Source: Amycolatopsis tucumanensis
Lineage (GTDB): Bacteria > Actinomycetota > Actinomycetes > Mycobacteriales > Pseudonocardiaceae
Assembly: GCF_021654135.1 (NCBI RefSeq)
Contig: NZ_JAKGSD010000056.1
Coordinates: 1-52,829 of the forward strand
Direction of reading: 5' to 3'
Length of the DNA stretch: 52,829 bases
Positions 26,420 through 34,488 of this stretch are shown here, in pieces (position 1 is the stretch's first letter; the number at the start of each line of letters is the position of its first letter). The notes below the pieces were generated by a model. That model searched no databases. It was not told the DNA's origin and was given only the letters and a program-made list of their open reading frames with translations. The position numbers and the translations under genes are program-made.

Positions 26420-28033
26420 CTATGCGGGCAGCACGTGCGCGCCCGTGCGGTCGGTGCTCAGGCACAGCGAGCAGATCGTGCCGCCGGCCGCGCTCGCCGT
26501 CATGTCCGGGCGCTCGTAGGGCTCGCCGCACACCACGCAGTCGTAGCGGGTGCCGCTCGGGTTGCCGTCGGCGTCCAGCAGCGGCTCGGTGATGCCGTCG
26601 TCCGTGCGGCGCAGGTAGTACCGGCCGCGGGTCAGGATCGCCACCAGCGGGGTCAGCACCACCGCGATCACCACCGCAACCAGCGGCGAGTACGGCTGTA
26701 TCGCGTCCCCGAACAGTCCGAAATAGACCGCGATGGACAGGGCCGACGAGGCCACGAAGGACACCACCCCGACCGGGTTGACCGCGTAGAGCATCCCGCG
26801 CCGGAACTCCGGCTGCTTCGGCGACAGCTTGAGCAGGTACTTGTTGACCCCGATGTCGGTGGCGACCGTGACGACCCAGGCCATCGCGCAGTTGGAGTAG
26901 AAGCTGAGCACGTTGTTGAGGAAGCTGAACATGTTCGCCTCCATCAGGACCAGCGCGATCGCGAGGTTGACCAGCACGAAGACCAGGCGCCCCGGGTAGC
27001 GCTTGGTGACCCGGGTGAACGAGTTCGTCCACGCCAGCGACCCGGAGTAGGCGTTGGTGACGTTGATCTTCACCTGGCTGAGCACGACCAGCACGAGCGC
27101 CAGCGGGACGACCAGCCACGGCGGCATCATCTGCTTGAACACGCCGGTGAACTGCTCGATCGGCTCGACCGCGGCCGCCGCGCCGACGGCGTCGAGGACG
27201 TAGACCGCCATGAACACGCCGATCGCCTGCTTGACCGCGCCGAACAGCACCCAGCCGGGCCCGGCCAGCACGACCGACGTCCACCAGGCGCGCCGGTTCT
27301 CGGCCGTGCGCGGCGGCATGAAGCGCAGGTAGTCGATCTGCTCGCCGATCTGCCCCATCAGCGACAGGCACACGCCCGCGCCGAGCATCACCGCCGCCGT
27401 GCTCAAGCCGGAACCGCCGGTGCCTTCGTGGGACAGCCAGCGCGACACCGAATCCGGGTCCTGGACGATGAGGAACACCAGCGGGGCGACCATCAGCAGC
27501 AGCCACAGCGGGTTGGTCCAGCTCTGCAGCTTCGCAAGCGCTTTCATGCCGTAGATCACCAGCGGGATGATGACCAAAGTGGACACCAGGTACCCCAGCC
27601 ACAGCGGCAGGCCCAGCGCGTAGCGGAGCCCTTGCGCCATGATCGAGCCCTCGGTGGCGAAGAAGATGAACGTGAAGCTGGCGAAGATGACGCTGGTGAT
27701 GACCGAGCCGTAGTAGCCGAAGCCGGAGCCGCGGGTGATGAGGTCGAGGTCGATGTTGTAGCGCGCGCCGTAGTAGGCCAGCGGGAAGCCGGTGACGAAG
27801 ATGACGACCGCCGCGACGCCGATCGCGAGCAGGGCGTTGCCGGTGCCGTGCGTCAGGCCGATGCCCGCGCCGATCGAGAAGTCGGCCATGTAGGCGATGC
27901 CGCCGAGCGCCGAGGCGCCGACGACCGCCGGCGTCCACCGCCGGTAGGTCCGCGGCGCGAAGCGGAGGGTGTAGTCCTCCAGGGTTTCCTTGGTGGCCTG
28001 GCGCTGAACCGGTGGAGCCGTCGTCGCATCCAT
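26420..28033 (-). CDS. NCS1-type purine/cytosine permease with C-terminal four-Cys motif
   Basis: 537-aa transporter with about 12 transmembrane helices and NCS1 landmarks: ALGGIAYMADFSIGAGIGL near helix 1, LITRGSGFGYYGSVITSVIF, and LSQVKINVTNAYSGSLAWTN near helix 8. The substrate is probably a nucleobase or related compound. After the last helix a soluble tail of ~70 residues carries CVVC and CSLC pairs (Cys499/502 and Cys521/524, 18 residues between), a zinc-ribbon/rubredoxin-like pattern not usual in NCS1 proteins. The start is ATG 28033 (MDATTAPPV). Convergent with the LysR gene. Confidence 0.85.
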   Translation of the reverse strand: MDATTAPPVQRQATKETLEDYTLRFAPRTYRRWTPAVVGASALGGIAYMADFSIGAGIGLTHGTGNALLAIGVAAVVIFVTGFPLAYYGARYNIDLDLITRGSGFGYYGSVITSVIFASFTFIFFATEGSIMAQGLRYALGLPLWLGYLVSTLVIIPLVIYGMKALAKLQSWTNPLWLLLMVAPLVFLIVQDPDSVSRWLSHEGTGGSGLSTAAVMLGAGVCLSLMGQIGEQIDYLRFMPPRTAENRRAWWTSVVLAGPGWVLFGAVKQAIGVFMAVYVLDAVGAAAAVEPIEQFTGVFKQMMPPWLVVPLALVLVVLSQVKINVTNAYSGSLAWTNSFTRVTKRYPGRLVFVLVNLAIALVLMEANMFSFLNNVLSFYSNCAMAWVVTVATDIGVNKYLLKLSPKQPEFRRGMLYAVNPVGVVSFVASSALSIAVYFGLFGDAIQPYSPLVAVVIAVVLTPLVAILTRGRYYLRRTDDGITEPLLDADGNPSGTRYDCVVCGEPYERPDMTASAAGGTICSLCLSTDRTGAHVLPA

Positions 28034-28155
28034 GACCGGCGACGCTAGGAAGCCGCTGTTGCCAACGGTTTGTCCCCCGGTGACGGCCAGGTTTCCCCGT
28101 GTTACCCGGCGATCCGCGGGTGCCTCCGGCGGAGCACCGGAGGCACCCGCAGCCG

Positions 28156-28281
28156 TTGGCCCGGCGGTGGCCGTTCCGTGGGGGAGTGCGGCAGCCGCTG
28201 ACGCACCGACAGTCGTTCCGTGAAGGAGTCCGGCGCCTGCTAGCCCACCGACAGCCACTCCGCCGGGGAGTCCGGCACTCG
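28156..28281. repeat. Three 42-bp imperfect tandem repeats overlapping a gene end
   Basis: Units are 28156-28197, 28198-28239 and 28240-28281. Each contains a [T/C]TCCG[T/C]...GGAGT[C/G]CGG core. The third unit begins exactly at the stop codon of the ferredoxin reductase gene and encodes its last 13 residues; the other two lie beyond the stop. In the reductase frame the units read PDSPAEWLSVG-stop, PDSFTERLSVR and PHSPTERPPPG. Confidence 0.75.
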
Positions 28282-29481
28282 CTCGGTGTCGGCGGGTTCG
28301 GGCGCCGGAACCGTCGCCGGGGCGGGCAGCCGGCGGTGCAGTTCCGCGGTCCAGTTCAGCATCGCCCGCGGGCGGTCCCACCCGGCGGCCCCGACGAGCT
28401 TCCCGCCGCGCACGAAACCCGTCACGCCCTGCGCGAGCTGCACCGTGTCGTCCGCCAGCGCGGGCATGCCGACCATCTGCAGCCGCGCGTCGTAGAGGCT
28501 CGACCACGCCCGCGGCATCGGCGTGAACGGCTGCGCGGCACGGCGGCCCGCCATCAGGTTCTCCGCCGCCGCGCGACCGGACTCCACCGCGTTGAGCCAG
28601 TGCTCGACCCGCCGCGGCACCTCGTCGAACCGCAGGTTGGGCCAGCACGCGACGTCCCCGGCGACCACGACGTCGTCCGCGTCGACGGCGAACAGCGTCG
28701 ACTCGCACAGCACCCCGTCCTCGATCACCAGCCCGGAACCGCGCAGCCAGTCGACCGCGGGCACGCTGCCGATCGCCAGGATCACGCAACTGGCCACGAC
28801 CAGCTTGTTGTTGGTCAGGTGCAGCCCGAACGCGTCCTTCGTCTCGATCCAGTGCCGCACCTCCGACCGCATCGCCAGGCTCGCGCGGTGCTTGAGCTGG
28901 ATGTCGGTGACCGCTTCGGCGATGCGTGTGCCGAACCGGTGCAGCGGCGCCCGCGCGTGCCCGACCAGCGTCACGTCGCGGCCCATCTGCCGCATGCTCG
29001 CGGCGAACTCGCACCCGATCAGCCCGCTGCCGATCACCACGGCCGGCTTGTTGCTGGCCGCCAGCGCCTTCCGCACCGCGGCCGCGTCCTCGACCGTGCG
29101 CAGCACCCGCACCCGTGGATCGTGCCGCGGCGAACCGGGCAAATGCCGCGGCACCACCCCGGTCGCGATGACCAGCCCGTCGTACCACAGCTCCTCGCCG
29201 CCGGGCAGGTGCACGACGCGCTGCAGCGTGTCCAGGTGCGTCGCGCGGGTGCCCAGCCGCCAGTGCGCGTCGAGGTCGGTGTAGGTCTGCAACGTCGCGT
29301 CCGCCGGGCGGACCGTGCCCATCATCAGCTGCTTGGACACCATCGGCCGGTGGTAGGGCTTGCGCGCCTCGTCGCCGACGATCACCAGTTCGCCGTCGAA
29401 ACCCAGTTCCCGCAACCGTTCCGCGGCACGCAGCCCGGCCACGCCCGCGCCCACGATCACGATCCGGTCGCCGTCACTCAT
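28240..29481 (-). CDS. FAD-dependent ferredoxin reductase
   Basis: Transfers electrons between NAD(P)H and a ferredoxin, 413 aa. Two Rossmann folds are visible: FAD loop IVIVGAGVAGLRAAERLRELG at residues 7-27, and NAD(P) loop PAVVIGSGLIGCEFAASMRQMG at about 146. ATGVVPRHLPG and the FAD-closing motif VVVAGDVACWPN are typical of rubredoxin/putidaredoxin-reductase-type enzymes. Its ATG overlaps the preceding ferredoxin gene by 8 bp, so the two proteins are co-made and likely partners. The C-terminal 13 residues come from a tandem DNA repeat. Confidence 0.92.
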   Translation of the reverse strand: MSDGDRIVIVGAGVAGLRAAERLRELGFDGELVIVGDEARKPYHRPMVSKQLMMGTVRPADATLQTYTDLDAHWRLGTRATHLDTLQRVVHLPGGEELWYDGLVIATGVVPRHLPGSPRHDPRVRVLRTVEDAAAVRKALAASNKPAVVIGSGLIGCEFAASMRQMGRDVTLVGHARAPLHRFGTRIAEAVTDIQLKHRASLAMRSEVRHWIETKDAFGLHLTNNKLVVASCVILAIGSVPAVDWLRGSGLVIEDGVLCESTLFAVDADDVVVAGDVACWPNLRFDEVPRRVEHWLNAVESGRAAAENLMAGRRAAQPFTPMPRAWSSLYDARLQMVGMPALADDTVQLAQGVTGFVRGGKLVGAAGWDRPRAMLNWTAELHRRLPAPATVPAPEPADTERVPDSPAEWLSVG

Positions 29482-29692
29482 CGGAGATCCCCTTGATCTG
29501 GATGGCCTGCATGGGGCAGCTGCGGGCGGCGGCGACCGCGGGCTCCCAGTCCTCGTCCGTCAGCCGGCTCCGGTACCGCAGCCGGCCGTTGCGCTCCAGC
29601 TCGAACAGTCCCGGCGCCTCCCACTGGCAGGTGCCGAACAGCTCGCACCGCTCGTTGTTCACGCTCACGCGTGGTCCCTTGCGCAGCTTCAC
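29474..29692 (-). CDS. Small single-cluster ferredoxin ([3Fe-4S] or [4Fe-4S])
   Basis: 72-aa ferredoxin of the kind that serves actinobacterial P450s. The cluster ligands are C-x5-C (CELFGTC) and a distal SCPMQAI, with the usual middle Cys position occupied by QWEAP. This points to a [3Fe-4S] or non-Cys-ligated cluster. VSVNNERCELFGTC and ARSCPMQAIQI frame the fold. The GTG start overlaps the stop of the upstream haem-protein gene (GTGA) and its end overlaps the reductase start. It should shuttle electrons between the reductase and the membrane protein (inference). Confidence 0.88.
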   Translation of the reverse strand: MKLRKGPRVSVNNERCELFGTCQWEAPGLFELERNGRLRYRSRLTDEDWEPAVAAARSCPMQAIQIKGISDE

Positions 29693-30279
29693 ACCAGCTC
29701 CTCGACCAGTCCGATGCGCTCCAGGACCCGCGCGGGCAGGAACCGCAGCACGGCCAGCGTCACCGTGGGCACCAGCAGCGTGATCCCGCCGAGCCACAGC
29801 AGCGCGAGGTGCCCGTTGGCGATCGCGCCGAAGAACGAGTGCAGCGCGGTCAGCGCGACCGCCGGGTAGGCCAGCCGGTGCACCCACAGCCAGCGGCGGT
29901 AGGCGGTGTAGCGCTGCAGGCCCGCGGTGAGCGCGACGGCGAGCATCAGCTCGATGCCGATGATGCCGAAGCTGTGCCGCGCCAGCCCGGTCAGCGGCAC
30001 GGTCAGCTGCGCCACGGTGAACGCGCCGCTGGTCAGGAACAGGAACGACAGGGCGTGGATCGCGCCGAAGGCCAGCGCCAGCGTGGCCAGCGCGATGTGC
30101 CCGCTGCGCAGTGCTTTCCGGCCGGTGATGTTGCGGACCCAGCCGGTCGCGGTCAGCACGCCCCAGCACAGCGTCAGGCACATGAACGCGTACGCCAGCC
30201 GCGCGGAGAAGGCCGCGACACCGCGCAAACCGGTGTCGGCCGTCTGCTGCGCGAGCGGCATCAGGGACTCGAGTGTCAC
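29689..30279 (-). CDS. Ferric-reductase-like transmembrane di-haem protein
   Basis: 196-aa membrane protein with about six hydrophobic helices (LAYAFMCLTLCWGVLTATGW, HIALATLALAFGAIHALSFL, FGIIGIELMLAVALTAGLQ, LALLWLGGITLLVPTVTLAV). Histidines at 61 and 75 (spacing 14) lie on one helix and at 134 and 147 (spacing 13) on another. This is the spacing by which NOX/FRE-type proteins bind two haems across a membrane. No FAD/NAD domain is fused; the neighbouring ferredoxin and reductase may supply electrons. GTG 30279 overlaps the DUF4142 gene stop. Confidence 0.85.
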   Translation of the reverse strand: MTLESLMPLAQQTADTGLRGVAAFSARLAYAFMCLTLCWGVLTATGWVRNITGRKALRSGHIALATLALAFGAIHALSFLFLTSGAFTVAQLTVPLTGLARHSFGIIGIELMLAVALTAGLQRYTAYRRWLWVHRLAYPAVALTALHSFFGAIANGHLALLWLGGITLLVPTVTLAVLRFLPARVLERIGLVEELV

Positions 30280-30986
30280 GTCTTGTCTCCAGCTTTCAGT
30301 CGTCTGGCGGGGTGGCGGATCAGCCACAGCACGAGCACCGTCGCTCCGCACAGCAGCGCGGCCAGCACGACGGTGGTGATGACGTCGGTGGCCGCCAGGT
30401 CGAGGGCCGCGCCAGCGGAGGCGGACGCCGTGCCGGATTGCGGCTGGGGCAGCTGCGTGTAGTCGACGAGGCCGGTGCTCTCCAGCAGCGTGATGTGCCG
30501 GAGCACCACCTGGTTCGCGGCGGCGGCGAACGCGCGGATCTCGTCGTCGCGGGTGTTCGCGCGCACCTGCGCGATGACGCCTAACACCACGCCGTGCGCC
30601 GCGCGCAGCCGGTTGGCGAAGACCCGCTCGAAGTCGGCGGCCGTCGGCGCGTCGCGCATCTCCACCAGCCAGCGCTGCTGGTCGGCCGTCGGCTGGTCGG
30701 GCAGGATCACGCCGCGCCGCCGGGCCAGGTCGCGCACCTGCACGTCGAGCCGCCCGTGGTCGACCATCAACGTCATGCCGACGTCCTTCACGTGCTCGTC
30801 GCGGGCGCGGGTGCGGGCCCAGTCGCCCGCGGGCATCTCCCACAGCCCGGCCTGCCGGACGCGGATCAGCAGATCGCGGTCGGCGGCGCTCAATTCGGTC
30901 TGCGCGGTCACATTCCGTGGTACGGCCAATTGGACGAACAACACGACCAGGAGCAGGGTCAGGAATCGTCTAGAGGCCGAACGCAT
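30276..30986 (-). CDS. DUF4142 secreted/membrane-anchored protein
   Basis: 236 aa. N-terminal signal peptide (RRFLTLLLVVLFVQLAVPRNVTAQ). A helical DUF4142 domain (about 30-165) has LSAADRDLLIRVRQAGLWE, MTLMVDHGRLDVQVRDLARRR and RAAHGVVLGVIAQVRANTRD. A C-terminal transmembrane helix (DVITTVVLAALLCGATVLVLWLI) is followed by an Arg/Lys-rich tail. DUF4142 is, from memory, a ferritin-like four-helix fold of unknown function; His77 and nearby acidic residues could bind metal (inference). Its start overlaps the upstream lipoprotein gene by 17 bp, so it belongs to the same operon. Confidence 0.85.
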   Translation of the reverse strand: MRSASRRFLTLLLVVLFVQLAVPRNVTAQTELSAADRDLLIRVRQAGLWEMPAGDWARTRARDEHVKDVGMTLMVDHGRLDVQVRDLARRRGVILPDQPTADQQRWLVEMRDAPTAADFERVFANRLRAAHGVVLGVIAQVRANTRDDEIRAFAAAANQVVLRHITLLESTGLVDYTQLPQPQSGTASASAGAALDLAATDVITTVVLAALLCGATVLVLWLIRHPARRLKAGDKT

Positions 30987-31485
30987 CAGTTCGTCCCGGA
31001 TCGCTCGCGGCCTGCACTTTGTTCCCGTCCGGGGTGACCGGGAACCACGCGTCGCCCGATCTCATCCCGCCCGTTTCGCCGGGCATTTCGTCGGGCCGGT
31101 AGCGGTACAGCGGGTGCCCGGCGAGCGTCACCTGGTCCGTGCCGTCGGCCCGGGTGAGGGATCCGACGAGCGCCGGGTCGATGCCGCGCAGCTGCTGCGC
31201 CGCGGTCGCGGGCACGGGCTGCCACGTCCGGGTGCACGCGCTGTCACACGCGGACCGCGGCGGGGCGGTGGTGTCCTTGTCGTAGCGGTACAAGGTGAAT
31301 CCCGCGCCGTCGACCACGATGCGGCCGAGGTCGAAGGCGCGCACGGCGTTGAGCGCCGGCGCGGCCTCCGCGGCGGGAACGGACTGCGGCGGCAGCGGCG
31401 CGGGGGAGCCGGTGTCGCACGCGGTGATCACCGCGAGGACCACGCAACCGGTGGCCAGCGGTGTCAGCGCAGGGGATCGGGGCAC
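30970..31485 (-). CDS. Lipoprotein with YxFWxxD-type motif (single repeat)
   Basis: 171 aa. Signal peptide with lipobox VITAC (Cys23) for lipid anchoring on the outer face of the membrane. One copy of the Lipoprotein_15 (PF03640) module: RIVVDGAGFTLYRYDKDTT, CDSACTRTWQPV, VGSLTRADGTDQVTLAGHPLYRY, then DAWFPVTPDGNKV. Tyr-rich YRYDKD and YRYRPDE motifs and a Cys pair (S-A-C-D-S-A-C) are typical. First gene of the leftward redox operon. An ECF-type promoter match lies about 80 nt upstream. Function of the family is unknown; a redox role is suggested only by context. Confidence 0.9.
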   Translation of the reverse strand: MPRSPALTPLATGCVVLAVITACDTGSPAPLPPQSVPAAEAAPALNAVRAFDLGRIVVDGAGFTLYRYDKDTTAPPRSACDSACTRTWQPVPATAAQQLRGIDPALVGSLTRADGTDQVTLAGHPLYRYRPDEMPGETGGMRSGDAWFPVTPDGNKVQAASDPGRTDAFGL

Positions 31486-31566
31486 GTCGGGACGCCTTCC
31501 TGAAATCCACAGTGGACGGAAAAGGTCCGGGTCGCGGGGGATCGGCCCGGGAACTGTCAGCGGGGT

Positions 31567-31593
31567 ATACGACGGCGGCGCGGAAGCGGTTCA
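31567..31593 (-). promoter_or_regulatory. ECF-type promoter for the lipoprotein/redox operon
   Basis: On the minus strand: TGAAC (31593-31589), 17 nt, CGTAT (31571-31567). The full -35 reads TGAACC. This matches two other sites at 32946 and 34489. Confidence 0.7.
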
Positions 31594-31646
31594 AAGAATT
31601 TTTCCGCGAATTTCGCACTGGACTCCGCGACCGGAATACCGCAAAG

Positions 31647-32207
31647 ATGTCCGCCGTGGGACGCCACAGCCGAATTCTCCGCACCGTGGTCGAGCCGGTG
31701 CCCGACGCGGGCCAGGACGACGACCTGGCCACCGCCCTCTACCGGGAGTTCGGCCGCCCCCTGCTCGCGTTCGTGATCACCCTGACCGGGGGTGACCGTC
31801 TGTGGGCCGAGGACGTCGTGCAGGAGACCCTGATCAGGGCCTGGCGCAACGCCGACAAGCTCGACCGGGAGCCGGAGATGCTGCGGGCGTGGCTGCACAC
31901 CGTGGCCCGCCGCATCGTGATCGACGGCTGGCGCAGCCGCCGCGCGCGGCCCCAGGAGGTCGAGGAGCCCGACGCGAACTCCGTCGGGGTGCCGGACGAA
32001 TCGGACAGGACCCTGGCCGCGATGATGCTGTACGAAGCACTGCAGACCCTGTCCGCGGAGCACCGGGAGGCGGTCCTGCAGACCTACCTGCACGGCCGCA
32101 CGGTCAACGAGGCGGCCGAGACGCTCGGTGTGCCGCCGGGGACCGTGAAGTCCCGGATCTACCACGCGGTGCGGGCGCTTCGCCGCTCGCTGCGGGAGCG
32201 GGGGTGA
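31647..32207 (+). CDS. ECF RNA polymerase sigma factor (SigL/SigK-like)
   Basis: 186-aa group 4 sigma factor. Region 2: ATALYREFGRPLLAFVITL, WAEDVVQETLIRAWRNADKL, and RAWLHTVARRIVIDGWR. Region 4: LSAEHREAVLQTYLHGRTV and EAAETLGVPPGTVKSRIYHA. I chose ATG 31647 because the N-terminus then matches the family; an in-frame GTG at 31461 would add 62 low-complexity residues. The stop overlaps the anti-sigma GTG (GTGA), the usual pairing. It probably recognises the TGAAC-N17-CGTRT promoters nearby, which resemble those attributed to SigL in mycobacteria (from memory). Confidence 0.9.
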   Translation: MSAVGRHSRILRTVVEPVPDAGQDDDLATALYREFGRPLLAFVITLTGGDRLWAEDVVQETLIRAWRNADKLDREPEMLRAWLHTVARRIVIDGWRSRRARPQEVEEPDANSVGVPDESDRTLAAMMLYEALQTLSAEHREAVLQTYLHGRTVNEAAETLGVPPGTVKSRIYHAVRALRRSLRERG

Positions 32208-32905
32208 GCGGCATGGGCAAACCGGCGCACACCGACATCGCCGCCTACGTCCTCGGCGTGCTCGACGACGCCGACAACGCGGCGTTCGAGGCGCACCTGC
32301 TGGACTGCCCGAACTGCCAGCTCGACCTCCTGGAGATGCACGAGCTGCCGGACCTGCTCGACGAGATCCGCCGCTACTGGCCGGAACCGCCGGTTCCCGC
32401 GCCGCGGGTGCTGGCGCCGATGCTCGACGAGGTCGCCGCGATCCGCCGCCGCCGCACCCTGGTGCGCCGGGTGCTGGCCGTCGCCGCGATGCTGCTGATC
32501 ATCGCCGGGCCGCTGGTGACGCTGGCCGTCGTCCCGTCGCAGGCCCCGGCGCCGGTCGCGGCCAGTACACCGCCACCCCCGCCGTCGTCACCCTCGTCGC
32601 CGGGCGCGAGCCGGTTCACCGGCAGCGAGACCGGCCAGGCGCTGCGCACCGAGGTGCTGGTGATGCCGACCAGCTGGGGCGCCGCGGTACGGCTCGACCT
32701 GACCGGCGTCGCCGGCCCGCTGCGCTGCCACCTCGTCGCCGTCGACTGGAGCGGGCACGAGGAGACCGTCGCGAGCTGGACGGTGCCCGCCGGCGCGGTG
32801 GACCCGTTGCTCATCTCCGGCGGCACCGCGTTCGGTCCCGGGGACATCGAGAAGTTCCAGATCCGCACCGAGTCCGGCGCGGTGCTCGCCAGCATCGAGC
32901 GCTGA
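32204..32905 (+). CDS. Zinc-binding anti-sigma factor (membrane)
   Basis: 233-aa single-pass membrane protein. The N-terminal ZAS motif H-x3-C-x2-C (AHLLDCPNCQ) binds zinc and the sigma factor; redox release is known for relatives such as RslA and RsrA. The transmembrane helix is RRVLAVAAMLLIIAGPLVTLAVV at about 85-107. A Pro/Ser-rich linker follows, then an extracytoplasmic beta-rich domain (LRTEVLVMPTSWGAAVRLDL, GPLRCHLVAVDWSGHEETVA, FQIRTESGAVLASIE). The start is GTG 32204, coupled to the sigma gene, with ATG 32213 as alternative. The outer domain resembles that of the second anti-sigma factor at 36006. Confidence 0.9.
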   Translation: MSGMGKPAHTDIAAYVLGVLDDADNAAFEAHLLDCPNCQLDLLEMHELPDLLDEIRRYWPEPPVPAPRVLAPMLDEVAAIRRRRTLVRRVLAVAAMLLIIAGPLVTLAVVPSQAPAPVAASTPPPPPSSPSSPGASRFTGSETGQALRTEVLVMPTSWGAAVRLDLTGVAGPLRCHLVAVDWSGHEETVASWTVPAGAVDPLLISGGTAFGPGDIEKFQIRTESGAVLASIER

Positions 32906-32945
32906 CCAGGCATTATAACGACGCGATAACGCGCAGATCGCGTTT

Positions 32946-32972
32946 TGAACTCGGCGGGCGCGACGTACGTAT
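32946..32972 (+). promoter_or_regulatory. ECF-type promoter for the DUF1996 gene
   Basis: TGAAC (32946-32950), 17 nt, CGTAT (32968-32972), about 95 nt before the ATG. Same pattern as the sites at 31567-31593 and 34489-34515. Confidence 0.7.
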
Positions 32973-33070
32973 CCCCCTGTGACGGGCTCGGGGGAGCCGT
33001 TTCGTCCCAATCCCACGCCACAACCCGGCGCGCGCGTGCGCCGCCGGGCTGATTCGAGGTGAGCACATCC

Positions 33071-34480
33071 ATGGCTCGAAACGAAGGCCGGCACCGCGTC
33101 GCACGCCGGACCAAGATCGCGACCCTCGCGGTCGGACTGGCGCTCGCGGTCGCGGGCGTCACCGTCGCCACCACCGCGGGCGACACCGGTCAGGCCGGCG
33201 CCGACGAGGTCGACCCGGCGTTCTTCGTCGACATCACCACGGTCGCCCCGAACGTGACCGAGGTGCGGCCGAACCGCCGCGCCTCCACCGGCACGTTCAC
33301 GGTCGACTGCGGCCGCAACGAGAACGGCCACTACAACCCCGACAACTTCATCGCGCAGCCAGGCGTGCGCAACGGCGCCCAGCACCTGCACGACTACGTC
33401 GGCAACCTCTCCACCAACGCCGATTCCACCAACGAAAGCCTGCTGCGCGCCGGGACCACCTGCCGCAACGGGGACAAGTCCGCCTACTTCTGGCCGGTGG
33501 TGCGGATCGACCGCGAGGACGCCGAGGAGGCCAACCCGCCCGAGGACGAGGCCGAGCTCGACGCCCAGCGCGCCGAGGCCGAGCAGACCGAGGACGTCGC
33601 GCAGGTCGAGTGCCCGGACGTGGCCAGTCAGCTCGCCGAGGTCCCCGAGCAGGCGATGTCGACCGTGGACACCGAGCTGGACGCGCTGGACCAGCAGGAG
33701 GCGGCCGCCGACGCGCGGATCGCGGCCGACCCCGCCGCCGAGGCGGCTGTACTGGAACCCTTGCGGCAACAGCGATCGGCGAGCCTGGACCGCATCAGCC
33801 AGGCGACCGGGCAGCCCGTCGACCCCGCGCAGGCCACCTGCGCGGTCGAGGACGCCCAGCGGCAGGGAATCCCCAACGGCGACGAGAACAGCGACGGCGA
33901 CGACGCCGAACAGCCGCCTGCCGACGACAACAGCGAGATCGGCGGCAACGACGGGGAGATCCAGCTGCCCGAGTCGGTGAACATCACCTTCCGCGGCAGC
34001 CCGGTGGGCCCGGTGCGGGCCATGCCGAAGTTCCTGCGCGTGCTCTACGGCGACGCCAAGCAGGGCACGAACGGTCCGCGCAACGCCCGCGCCAGCTGGA
34101 CGTGCACCGGGTTCGAGGACCGGCTCATCGACAAGTACCCGATCTGCCCGGAAGGCAGCAAGGTCGAGCGCATCCACGACTTCCCGAGCTGCTGGGACGG
34201 CCGCAACATCGACAGCGCCAACCACCGCGACCACATCGTCTTCCCCGAGGCGAACGGCCGGTGCAAGCGCGGGTTCGTGGCCGTGCCGCAGCTGCGCATC
34301 ACGCTGGTCTACGACATCCCGCGCGACGTCCAGGTCGCCGGGCAGTACAAAGTGGACTCCTTCCCCGAGGAGAGCCACAACCCGCGGTCCGACCACGACG
34401 ACTTCGCCAACGTGATGTCGCAACGGATCATGAACCGCCTCGTGTGGTGCATCAACCGCGACCGCACCTGCAGCGAGTGA
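33071..34480 (+). CDS. Secreted DUF1996 protein with a large acidic insertion
   Basis: 469 aa with an N-terminal export signal (VARRTKIATLAVGLALAVAG). The DUF1996 domain is split. The first part is at about 50-135: FFVDITTVAPNVTEVRPN, AQHLHDYVGNLSTNADS and SAYFWPVVRID. The second part is at about 310-469: VNITFRGSPVGPVRAMPKFL, DFPSCWDGRNIDSANHRDH and PQLRITLVYDIP. Between them ~170 residues are acidic and helical (EDEAELDAQRAEAEQTEDVA, ... DNSEIGGNDGEIQ). DUF1996 occurs in fungal and bacterial secreted proteins; its role is unknown. Several Cys suggest disulfides. ATG 33071 has GAGGTGAG 7 nt upstream. Confidence 0.88.
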   Translation: MARNEGRHRVARRTKIATLAVGLALAVAGVTVATTAGDTGQAGADEVDPAFFVDITTVAPNVTEVRPNRRASTGTFTVDCGRNENGHYNPDNFIAQPGVRNGAQHLHDYVGNLSTNADSTNESLLRAGTTCRNGDKSAYFWPVVRIDREDAEEANPPEDEAELDAQRAEAEQTEDVAQVECPDVASQLAEVPEQAMSTVDTELDALDQQEAAADARIAADPAAEAAVLEPLRQQRSASLDRISQATGQPVDPAQATCAVEDAQRQGIPNGDENSDGDDAEQPPADDNSEIGGNDGEIQLPESVNITFRGSPVGPVRAMPKFLRVLYGDAKQGTNGPRNARASWTCTGFEDRLIDKYPICPEGSKVERIHDFPSCWDGRNIDSANHRDHIVFPEANGRCKRGFVAVPQLRITLVYDIPRDVQVAGQYKVDSFPEESHNPRSDHDDFANVMSQRIMNRLVWCINRDRTCSE

Positions 34481-34488
34481 AAGAAGTC

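Noticed and set aside
31461..31646. 62-residue N-terminal extension of the first ECF sigma factor
   Set aside because: Overlaps the divergent lipoprotein start and the ECF promoter, and is unlike any sigma N-terminus; ATG 31647 fits the family.
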